A stretch of DNA of 5,007 nt from Halorhodospira sp. (GTDB lineage: Bacteria > Pseudomonadota > Gammaproteobacteria > Nitrococcales > Halorhodospiraceae), in the NCBI GenBank assembly GCA_007121755.1, contig SKJZ01000194.1, forward strand, positions 1 to 5,007. Reading direction: 5' to 3'. Below are positions 1-4,669 of this stretch, piece after piece. Numbering within the stretch: position 1 is the stretch's first letter; every line of letters begins with the position of its first letter. Position numbers and translations under genes: made by a program. Below the pieces are notes generated by a model, which was given only the letters and a program-made list of their open reading frames with translations, was not told the DNA's origin and ran no database searches.

Positions 1-193
1 AGACGTGGAGCAGCTTGCGCGCTTGGTCGGCCAGCGCCTCGGCGATCTCCGGGTGGGCGTGGCCCAGGTTGCAGACGGCGATCCCCGCCAGCGCATCCAG
101 GTAGGCCTGGCTGTCGCTGTCATAGAGCCACGCGCCCTTGCCGTGGGTGAACGCCACGGGGAGCCGCGCATAGGTAGGGATCAATGGGTCCAT
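1..193 (-). CDS. argD: Acetylornithine aminotransferase, N-terminal part (runs off left edge)
   Basis: This is a PLP-dependent class III aminotransferase. It converts N-acetylglutamate 5-semialdehyde plus glutamate to N2-acetylornithine and 2-oxoglutarate, a cytosolic step of arginine biosynthesis. Only the first 64 codons are present. The reverse strand reads MDPLIPTYARLPVAFTHGKG from an ATG at 193, followed by a GAWLYDSDSQAYLDALAGIA segment and then VCNLGHAHPEI. The TYARLPVAF opening and the YLDALAGIAV..LGHAHP block are hallmarks of ArgD and its close relatives. The PLP lysine and the rest of the enzyme lie outside the window. Upstream of the ATG there is only a weak GGA-type ribosome site (TGGAAT). 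The gene is divergent from hyuB. Related class III transaminases such as succinylornithine or ornithine aminotransferase share this N-terminus less closely. The nearby argG supports ArgD. Confidence 0.88.
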   Translation of the reverse strand, partial: MDPLIPTYARLPVAFTHGKGAWLYDSDSQAYLDALAGIAVCNLGHAHPEIAEALADQARKLLHV

Positions 194-259
194 GGAGATT
201 CCATTCAAAGATGGGTGCGGCTTGGGATGACACTTTCCGAAGAGTACGCCAAACCGTAT

Positions 260-288
260 AGACTATCGGCTGCTGAGGTTCGATTCAA
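260..288 (-). promoter_or_regulatory. Possible sigma-70 promoter for argD
   Basis: On the minus strand a TTGAAT hexamer (positions 288 to 283) is followed after 17 bases by TAGTCT (265 to 260), and lies about 70 to 95 bases upstream of the argD ATG. The spacing is ideal, but the -10 match is only moderate. The two genes diverge, so some promoter must lie in the 194-396 gap. No good + strand promoter for hyuB was found there; the best + strand -10 candidate is TATAGA at 257-262, without a convincing -35. Confidence 0.3.
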
Positions 289-396
289 GCGTGTGGTTCC
301 GTGGAGTTAGTGAGAGTGTGTTGAAATCTTCGTTCGAGCAACCGGTTGTTTGCCATGCAACGCAATGCAATCACGAAGAACACTCCATCGAAAGCG

Positions 397-1929
397 ATGG
401 ATGCAGTCGACCTGACGGTCTTCGCCAGCCGAATCTCCTCGGTCTGCGAGGAGATGGGCGCTGTCCTGCGCCGCACTGCTTTTTCACCGAATATCCGCGA
501 TCGGCTGGACTTCTCTTGCGCAGTGTTCGATGTCCACGGCCGGTTGGTCGCACAGGCCGCCCATATCCCGGTTCACCTGGGCAGCATGGCCTACGCCATG
601 GCCGATGTAGTGGCGCGGTTCGAGCCGGTCCACGGGGATGTACTGGTCTTTAACGATCCCTTCCTCGGTGGCACGCACCTCCCCGACGTCACGCTCGTGG
701 CCCCGGTCTTTGTCGAGGGGCGCTTGATGGGGTTTGTCGCCAATCGCGCCCACCACGCCGATATCGGCGCGGTGACGCCGGGTTCGATGCCGCTCTCCAC
801 CCGGTTGGAAGAGGAGGGTATGGTGATCCCGCCACAGCGTCTCTATGCCGGCGGGGTCTGCTGTGAAGAAGTGCTGAACGGCATCACCGGTGCGACCCGC
901 AATCCGAGCCAGGCGGCCGGCGACTTTGCTGCCCAGGCTAGTTCAGTGCGTACCGGCGCGTCACGGCTCGGGGAGCTTGTTCGCCGTGTCGGCGTGGACG
1001 GCTACCCACGGGCTGTTGCGGCGCTGAATGAGTACGCCGAGCGGCTGGTTCGCAGTGGCGTGGCCGCCATGCCGGACGGGCGTTACCGATTCCGGGATCT
1101 GATGGACGACGACGGCCAGGGTAACGCCGATGTGGCGATCCAAGTGGCCGTGGAAGTGGCCGGGGGCGAGGCGGCGGTGGATTTTACCGGCACATCGCCG
1201 CAGACCGCCGGTAATATCAACTGCCCCCTGCCGGTGGCCGCGGCGGCGGTCTACTACGTTTTTCGCTGCCTGATGCCGGAGCATACGCCGGCGTGCGCCG
1301 GCGCCTTCTCCCCGGTCCGGATTACGGCCCCGGAGGGGTGCCTGGTCAATGCCCGCCGGCCGGCGGCGGTCGCGGCGGGCAATGTGGAGACCAGCCAGCG
1401 CATCGTCGACGCGGTCTGCGGCGCACTGGCCGAGGCCTTGCCGGGCCGTATCCCGGCCGCCAGCCACGGCTCTATGAACAATCTCGCCATGGGCGGTGGG
1501 GTGGGCGGAGACGGGTGGGATTACTACGAGACCATGGCCGGCGGCGCCGGCGGTGGGCCCGCCGGTCCGGGGCGCAGCGCCATCCACACGCACATGACCA
1601 ATACCTTGAATACGCCGGTGGAGGCGTTGGAGATGGCGTACCCGTTGCGCATCCGGCGCTATGCGGTGCGGCGCGGGACAGGAGGGGCGGGGCTTCACCG
1701 TGGGGGCGACGGCGTGGTGCGCGAGTACGAACTTCTGGCGCCGGCCGAGGCTACATTGATCACCGAGCGGCGACGGCACTGCCCCTGGGGGCTCGCCGGG
1801 GGCGGGGCCGGCGCGGCGGGGGAGAACCGTCTGAATGGCGAGCCTCTCCCCGGCAAGGCGCAGTGCCGGTTGCAGCCCGGTGATCGCTTGGAGATCGCTA
1901 CGCCGGGAGGCGGTGGTTGGGGGCGCTGA
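397..1929 (+). CDS. Hydantoinase B / 5-oxoprolinase C-domain family protein (HyuB-like)
   Basis: The protein belongs to the HyuB family (N-methylhydantoinase B, C-terminal part of 5-oxoprolinase, acetone carboxylase alpha). These enzymes act with an ATP-using HyuA partner on cyclic amides or related substrates. From the ATG at 397 it has 510 residues, normal for a free-standing HyuB. Visible family motifs are DFSCAVFD (38-45), NDPFLGGTHLPDVT (86-99), NRAHHADIGA (116-125), PGSMP (128-132), ETSQRIVDA (331-339), HTHMTNTLNTPVEALE (397-412) and the C-terminal TPGGGGWG (502-509). H94, D97 and H119 match, by spacing, the metal ligands I recall from acetone carboxylase. The exact substrate cannot be read from the sequence. 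The start is uncertain. In-frame starts also exist at 355 (ATG) and 346 (TTG), none with a good Shine-Dalgarno site; 397 is preferred because MDAVDLTVF resembles the usual family opening. No hyuA is next to it: argD is divergent on one side and rnt follows. This makes it an orphan in the window. Confidence 0.88.
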   Translation: MDAVDLTVFASRISSVCEEMGAVLRRTAFSPNIRDRLDFSCAVFDVHGRLVAQAAHIPVHLGSMAYAMADVVARFEPVHGDVLVFNDPFLGGTHLPDVTLVAPVFVEGRLMGFVANRAHHADIGAVTPGSMPLSTRLEEEGMVIPPQRLYAGGVCCEEVLNGITGATRNPSQAAGDFAAQASSVRTGASRLGELVRRVGVDGYPRAVAALNEYAERLVRSGVAAMPDGRYRFRDLMDDDGQGNADVAIQVAVEVAGGEAAVDFTGTSPQTAGNINCPLPVAAAAVYYVFRCLMPEHTPACAGAFSPVRITAPEGCLVNARRPAAVAAGNVETSQRIVDAVCGALAEALPGRIPAASHGSMNNLAMGGGVGGDGWDYYETMAGGAGGGPAGPGRSAIHTHMTNTLNTPVEALEMAYPLRIRRYAVRRGTGGAGLHRGGDGVVREYELLAPAEATLITERRRHCPWGLAGGGAGAAGENRLNGEPLPGKAQCRLQPGDRLEIATPGGGGWGR

Positions 1930-1936
1930 GCGCCCC
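1920..1936 (+). other. Hairpin with the hyuB stop codon as its loop
   Basis: GGGGCGC (1920-1926) and GCGCCCC (1930-1936) form a perfect 7-bp stem, and the three-base loop is exactly the TGA stop codon of the HyuB gene. A smaller GGCC-CGC-GGCC hairpin follows at 1937-1947. No T-run follows, so a canonical intrinsic terminator is not supported. The hairpin could slow ribosomes or protect the 3' end, or it may be a chance product of GC-rich sequence. Confidence 0.5.
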
Positions 1937-1970
1937 GGCCCGCGGCCGCTTGCCGTCCCTGACCGTCGCG

Positions 1971-2000
1971 TTGGCGTCCCGGTGGGAGATCGAGTAGCAT
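1971..2000 (+). promoter_or_regulatory. Weak candidate promoter for rnt
   Basis: TTGGCG (1971-1976) and TAGCAT (1995-2000) are separated by 18 bases in the 131-bp gap between hyuB and rnt. Both hexamers are imperfect. A second AT-rich patch, TATATAT at 2053-2059, directly abuts the rnt GTG start. If it worked as a -10 box, transcription would begin at or beyond the start codon. Neither site can be confirmed from sequence alone. Confidence 0.2.
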
Positions 2001-2060
2001 CCCCCGGCAAACGGCATTACGCCGATACTGTGTTTCCGCTTACAGAGCCCTCTATATATC

Positions 2061-2699
2061 GTGTCCCTTTCTGCCAAGAACTTGTCAATCCGCGCGCGCT
2101 TCCGCGCCTTCCTGCCCGTGGTAATCGACGTTGAGACCGGTGGCCTCAATTGTGAAACCGATGCCCTTCTTCAATTGGCGGCGGTGATTCTGCGTTGCGA
2201 CGAGCGGGGCCGGATCTATCCGGCGGAGACCCATAGCTGCCACGTCGAGGCTTTCGAGGGGGCCAGGATCGATCCCAAGGCGTTGGAGCTCAATGGCATT
2301 GTCCCTGATCACCCGTTGCGCATGGCGGTGCCCGAGCGTGAGGCGCTGCAGAAGGTCTTCCAGCCGGTACGCCAAGAGTTGCGGGAGACGGGCTGTAACC
2401 GGGCTGTGTTGGTTGGTCACAATGCTTTCTTCGATCTGGGTTTTGTCAATGCGGCGGTGAATCGTTCGGGGTATAAGCGCAATCCGTTTCACCCTTTCTC
2501 CAGCTTCGATACCGGAACCCTGGCCGGCCTTGCCTTCGGTCAAACGGTGCTTGCGAAGGCGGTGCAGGCGGCGGGGCTGGAGTGGGACGCCTCGGAGGCG
2601 CACTCGGCGATATACGACGCCGAGAAGACGGCGGATCTCTTTTGCGCCATCGTCAATCGGTGGGATGAAGCGGTGGGGCGGCCGGCGCCCACGGGGTGA
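2061..2699 (+). CDS. rnt: Ribonuclease T (DEDDh 3'-5' exoribonuclease)
   Basis: RNase T trims the 3' ends of tRNA (including end turnover of the CCA tail), 5S and 23S rRNA and other small RNAs, and works as a homodimer in the cytosol. The 212-residue product aligns without gaps to the E. coli enzyme as I recall it, giving the same numbering for the catalytic set. D23 and E25 lie in VVIDVETGG (ExoI), D125 in GHNAFFDLGF (ExoII), and H181 and D186 in HSAIYDAEKTADLF (ExoIII). NPFHPFSSFDT and LAFGQTVLAKA are also typical. The GTG at 2061 is chosen because it places D23/E25 exactly as in E. coli; no Shine-Dalgarno site is visible before it. Of the substrate-contact residues I recall in E. coli (F29, E73, F77, F124, F146), this protein keeps F124 and F146 but has L29, K73 and L77. 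It follows hyuB by 131 bp on the same strand and converges on grxD. A DNA polymerase III epsilon-like exonuclease is unlikely given the RNase T-specific segments. Confidence 0.96.
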   Translation: MSLSAKNLSIRARFRAFLPVVIDVETGGLNCETDALLQLAAVILRCDERGRIYPAETHSCHVEAFEGARIDPKALELNGIVPDHPLRMAVPEREALQKVFQPVRQELRETGCNRAVLVGHNAFFDLGFVNAAVNRSGYKRNPFHPFSSFDTGTLAGLAFGQTVLAKAVQAAGLEWDASEAHSAIYDAEKTADLFCAIVNRWDEAVGRPAPTG

Positions 2700-2704
2700 C
2701 GGGG

Positions 2705-2761
2705 CGGTGGTAAGGGCCCGGAAGGCGGGCCGGGAGGGGACGGGGGCTCGTGATCGGCGAC
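2705..2761 (+). repeat. Left terminal inverted repeat
   Basis: The arm starts CGGTGGTAAGGG and ends GATCGGCGAC. It pairs with 2959-3015 (position x with 5720 minus x), with mismatches only at 2719, 2740 and 2752. Pairing stops abruptly outside 2705, which sets the element boundary. The arm also contains its own small hairpin, GGCCCG (2715-2720) with CGGGCC (2726-2731). Confidence 0.85.
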
Positions 2762-2809
2762 CCACTGCGCTCCTCGCCTTCCGCCGGGCCCGGCCGGACG
2801 CGCACTGTT

Positions 2810-2915
2810 GCGGACCATCCATGGTCCGCTCCCTGCGGGCGCGCTTCGCGCGACCCGATTCGCTCCCGGCGAATCGGTCCTTGCGCTCCGGCCGACGCGC
2901 ACATCCCTGTGCGCG
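2810..2915. repeat. Run of four short hairpins inside the inverted-repeat element
   Basis: Four hairpins follow one another. GCGGACCAT/ATGGTCCGC (2810-2829) has a 9-bp stem and a 2-base spacer. GGGCGCGC (2837-2844) pairs with GCGCG-A-CCC (2848-2856) with one bulge. CCGATTCGC/GCGAATCGG (2855-2877) has a 9-bp stem and loop TCCCG. CGCGCACA/TGTGCGCG (2896-2915) has an 8-bp stem and loop TCCC. The stretches between hairpins share CTCC and GCGGG-like fragments. A 12-base perfect palindrome, GCCGGGCCCGGC, lies just before at 2783-2794. A near-repeat links 2791-2805 and 2889-2902 (CGGCCG-ACGCGCAC), and TGCGCTCC occurs at 2766 and 2882. All hairpins also form on the complementary strand. Confidence 0.75.
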
Positions 2916-2958
2916 CCCTGCGGGGCTGGTCCGGCTCCAGGCGGTCGCTCCGTTCGAC

Positions 2959-3015
2959 GTCGCCGATGACGAGCCCCCGCCCCCTCCCGGCCCGCCTTCC
3001 AGGCCCTTACCACCG
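2959..3015 (-). repeat. Right terminal inverted repeat
   Basis: This is the inverted copy of 2705-2761, ending CCCTTACCACCG at 3015. Of 57 positions, 54 are complementary to the left arm. Such low divergence over a GC-rich non-coding stretch suggests recent origin, gene conversion or selection to keep the two arms paired. Confidence 0.85.
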
Positions 3016-3044
3016 GGTGGGGAGTGTGGGCAGTGAGGCGGTGC

Positions 3045-3380
3045 TCAGGAGTCGGCGGAGCTTCCCGCCTTTTCGACGAGCTTTTGCAGCTCTCCGGATT
3101 CGTACATCTCCATGATGATGTCGCACCCGCCCACCAGCTCGCTGTCCACGTAGAGTTGAGGAATGGTGGGCCAGTCGCCGAAGACCTTGATCCCCTGGCG
3201 GATCGACTCGTCCTGCAGGACATCCACGTAGGCAAACTCACGGCCACAGGCGGCCAGTGCCTGAGAGGCGCGCATGGAGAAGCCGCACTGGGGATGCTGC
3301 GGGCTTCCCTTCATATAGAGAATGACCGGGTTGTCGGTGACTTGCTGGCGAATCGTCTCTTGGACCTGTTCGTCGGACAT
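3045..3380 (-). CDS. grxD: Monothiol glutaredoxin, CGFS type (Grx4/GrxD)
   Basis: CGFS glutaredoxins bind a [2Fe-2S] cluster as glutathione-ligated dimers or with BolA partners, and act in Fe-S cluster transfer and iron sensing rather than as strong disulfide reductases. The 111-residue product is close to the 115 residues of E. coli GrxD. It shows LYMKGSP (21-27, with K24), the active-site C32-G33-F34-S35, WPTIPQLYV (70-78, with cis-Pro74 in the TIP motif) and GGCDI (84-88), the standard glutathione-contact elements. The start at 3380 (ATG, MSDEQV) matches the family N-terminus. A GGGAG lies 12 bases upstream, rather far for a ribosome site. The gene sits 120 bases downstream of pyrC on the same strand, but a hairpin separates them, and it converges on rnt. 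Confidence 0.97.
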   Translation of the reverse strand: MSDEQVQETIRQQVTDNPVILYMKGSPQHPQCGFSMRASQALAACGREFAYVDVLQDESIRQGIKVFGDWPTIPQLYVDSELVGGCDIIMEMYESGELQKLVEKAGSSADS

Positions 3381-3424
3381 GGCAGTGGTGGTCTCCCGTC
3401 AGAATTTGTGCATCTAACTTACCG

Positions 3425-3430
3425 ATTCTA
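3425..3430 (-). promoter_or_regulatory. Possible -10 box for grxD
   Basis: On the minus strand TAGAAT (3430 to 3425) matches the TATAAT consensus at five of six bases and lies 44 bases upstream of the grxD ATG. No good -35 box is found 16 to 18 bases further upstream, so this is only a candidate. Together with the hairpin after pyrC it would allow grxD its own transcript. Confidence 0.25.
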
Positions 3431-3474
3431 CGCGGTGAGCGCCGCCCTTCACACCATACCCGTGACAGGGTTAC

Positions 3475-3509
3475 TCACCGTAAGACGGGCAATGCCCGTC
3501 TTACGGTGA
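3475..3509. terminator. Perfect 35-nt palindrome across the pyrC stop codon (possible terminator or REP-type repeat)
   Basis: A 16-bp perfect stem (3475-3490 with 3494-3509) closes on a three-base loop, AAT on the + strand. The core reads ACGGGCAATGCCCGT. The pyrC TAA stop (3501-3503) lies inside the stem, so the last pyrC codons are part of the hairpin. In the direction of pyrC transcription no T-run follows, which argues against a classical intrinsic terminator. A stem this strong could still stop transcription with Rho, protect the pyrC mRNA 3' end, or be a copy of a dispersed palindromic repeat. Which of these applies is not decided by the sequence. Confidence 0.6.
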
Positions 3510-4544
3510 ATGGCTTACAGCGATCCGCCAAGCGGTGGTGCCCCCCGCCCGCAGCGGGATCAGCTCTGCATTCCCGGCCGTGTAGGAGACCGGAACCGGT
3601 GTCTCTCGCCGCTCCAGGGTGATGGTCTCCTCGTTGACCGGCAGTCCGTAAAAGGCCGGTCCGTTGCGGCTGGCGAACGCCTCCAGGCGCTCCAGGGCGC
3701 CGGCCGCCTCGAACGCCTCGGCGTAGAGGGGCAGGGCGATGGGCGCGGAGTAACAACCGGCGCAGCCGCACGACGACTCTTTGGAGTGGCGTGGGTGGGG
3801 CGCGCTGTCGGTGCCCAGGAAGACCCGGGGGTGCCCGGAGGTGGCCGCTTCCAGCAGGGCCTCCCGGTCGCGGCGGCGCTTGAGGATCGGCATGCAGTAG
3901 TAGTGGGGGCGGAGTCCGCCGGCCAGGAGGTGGTTGCGGTCGTAGAGCAGGTGCTGCGGGGTGAAGGTGCCGGCCAAGCGGGGGTCGTCCCCGGTGACCA
4001 GTTCGGCCCCGGCGGCGGTGGTCACGTGTTCCAATACCACCTTGAGCCGCGGGTGGCGCGCCAGGAGCGGGAGCAATACGGTGTCAATGAAGGCCGCCTC
4101 GCGGTCGAAGATGTCGATGTCGTCGCCCACCCGTTCACCGTGGACCAGCAGCGGCAAGCCCGCCGCTTCCATGGCGGCCAGGGTCTCTTCGCAGCGGCGC
4201 AGGTCGGTGACGCCCGAGGCGGAGTTGGTGGTGGCCCCCGCCGGGTAGAGCTTGATGCCGTGGACGCCGCCGGCGGCGGCCCGTTCCATTTCACCGGGTG
4301 GCGTCTGGTCGGTCAGGTAGAGCGTCATCAGCGGCTGGAAGGGGCTTCCGGTGGGGAGTGCATCGAGGATGCGCTCCCGGTACGCTAATGCGGCTTCGGT
4401 GGTGGTCACCGGCGGGGTCAGGTTGGGCATCACGATGGCCCGCCCGAAGACGGCGGCGCTGTGGGGCGCCACCGCGCGCAGCATCTCGCCGTCGCGCAGG
4501 TGGAGGTGCCAGTCGTCGGGGCGGGGGATGGTTAGGGTGTCCAT
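3501..4544 (-). CDS. pyrC: Dihydroorotase, class II
   Basis: This cytosolic, zinc-dependent amidohydrolase interconverts N-carbamoyl-L-aspartate and (S)-dihydroorotate, the third step of de novo pyrimidine synthesis. From the ATG at 4544 the protein has 347 residues, against 348 in E. coli. Metal and catalytic residues are visible: H13 and H15 in DDWHLHLRDG, K98 (the carbamylated lysine) in IKLYPAGATTNS, H135 in LLVHGE, H173 in LEHVTT, and D246 in FLGTDSAPH. The ATTNS segment (104-108) corresponds to the mobile substrate loop. The cysteine cluster SSCGCAGC (257-264) is also typical of this class. The in-frame TTG at 4565 would add seven residues but lacks family support; MDTLTIPRPDDWHLHL aligns with known starts. 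No clear Shine-Dalgarno site precedes the ATG. The gene is divergent from argG (125-bp gap) and upstream of grxD. Confidence 0.97.
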   Translation of the reverse strand: MDTLTIPRPDDWHLHLRDGEMLRAVAPHSAAVFGRAIVMPNLTPPVTTTEAALAYRERILDALPTGSPFQPLMTLYLTDQTPPGEMERAAAGGVHGIKLYPAGATTNSASGVTDLRRCEETLAAMEAAGLPLLVHGERVGDDIDIFDREAAFIDTVLLPLLARHPRLKVVLEHVTTAAGAELVTGDDPRLAGTFTPQHLLYDRNHLLAGGLRPHYYCMPILKRRRDREALLEAATSGHPRVFLGTDSAPHPRHSKESSCGCAGCYSAPIALPLYAEAFEAAGALERLEAFASRNGPAFYGLPVNEETITLERRETPVPVSYTAGNAELIPLRAGGTTAWRIAVSHSP

Positions 4545-4556
4545 GGGGGGAGTCTC

Positions 4557-4581
4557 AAGTTTCAAGATTTAAGTTTCAAGA
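4557..4581. repeat. Two 11-bp direct repeats upstream of pyrC
   Basis: AAGTTTCAAGA occurs at 4557-4567 and again at 4571-4581, a 14-base period, in an AT-rich patch 13 to 37 bases upstream of the pyrC ATG. CTCAAG at 4554-4559 overlaps the start of the first copy. On the minus strand each copy contains TTGAAA, a -35-like hexamer. The repeat could be a regulator site or a low-complexity sequence; nothing here identifies a regulator. Confidence 0.5.
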
Positions 4582-4659
4582 ATGCCGGTATTCTAGGGAA
4601 ATACTCGGGGGAGGGGTTTGATTGGCGTTTCCCTGGCAACCAGTAACTTTTTCGATAGC

Positions 4660-4663
4660 GGAG
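4660..4663 (+). promoter_or_regulatory. Ribosome binding site of argG
   Basis: GGAG lies six bases before the argG ATG at 4670. It is the clearest Shine-Dalgarno match in the window and fixes the argG start. Confidence 0.75.
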
Positions 4664-4669
4664 TCGTTT

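Larger units (their letters stand above)
2705..3015. mobile_element. 311-bp non-coding element with 57-bp terminal inverted repeats (MITE-like, putative)
   Basis: The element starts 5 bases after the rnt stop and ends 29 bases before the grxD stop, filling the convergent gap. Its two ends are inverted copies of each other over 57 bases, pairing at 54 positions. The 197-bp interior carries a series of short hairpins and repeated fragments. No open reading frame with recognisable content exists inside: the long arginine- and proline-rich frames crossing it are by-products of high GC. The layout (long terminal inverted repeats, short length, no transposase, intergenic position) fits a miniature inverted-repeat element or a complex intergenic palindromic (BIME-like) repeat. 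I find no clean target-site duplication: the flanks are GGGG before 2705 and GGTG after 3015. It could also serve as a two-way transcription barrier between rnt and grxD. Family identity is unknown to me. Confidence 0.6.
4545..4669. promoter_or_regulatory. Divergent pyrC-argG control region
   Basis: This 125-bp gap must hold signals for both genes. On the minus strand TAGAAT (4595 to 4590) and TTAAAT (4572 to 4567) are -10-like for pyrC, without convincing -35 partners. On the + strand TTGATT (4618-4623) is -35-like for argG, but the nearest -10-like TAACTT (4644-4649) is 20 bases on. GTATT and AATAC flank the middle at 4588-4604. I do not see an ARG-box-like palindrome of the TGNAT(N)ATNCA kind. 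Confidence 0.3.

Noticed and set aside
346..396. Longer N-terminus for the HyuB-like protein from TTG 346 or ATG 355
   Set aside because: It is possible, but the added residues have no family match and no ribosome site precedes either start; ATG 397 gives the usual family opening.
961..2010. 349-codon minus-strand open frame opposite hyuB
   Set aside because: It lies antisense to a gene with clear family motifs throughout and has an Arg/Pro/Gly-rich composition typical of shadow frames in GC-rich DNA.
2705..3015. CRISPR array, integron attC site or retron RNA
   Set aside because: There are no regularly spaced direct repeats, no attC R-box arrangement, and no reverse transcriptase, cas or integrase gene in the window.
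2695..3019. Target-site duplication around the inverted-repeat element
   Set aside because: Flanks GGTGACGGGG and GGTGGGGAGT share only short G-rich similarity that cannot be told from chance.
2540..3247. Long minus-strand open frame (235 codons) across the rnt end, the repeat element and part of grxD
   Set aside because: It is rich in Arg, Pro, Ala and Ser, antisense to rnt, out of frame with grxD, and has no family motif. The high GC and inverted repeat keep stops rare.
3510..4388. 292-codon + strand open frame opposite pyrC
   Set aside because: It is the antisense shadow of pyrC, with Gly/Val/Arg-rich composition and no recognisable motif.
4545..4565. Upstream TTG start for pyrC at 4565
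   Set aside because: It would add seven residues made from the direct-repeat and C-run sequence, with no ribosome site; the ATG at 4544 matches known PyrC length.
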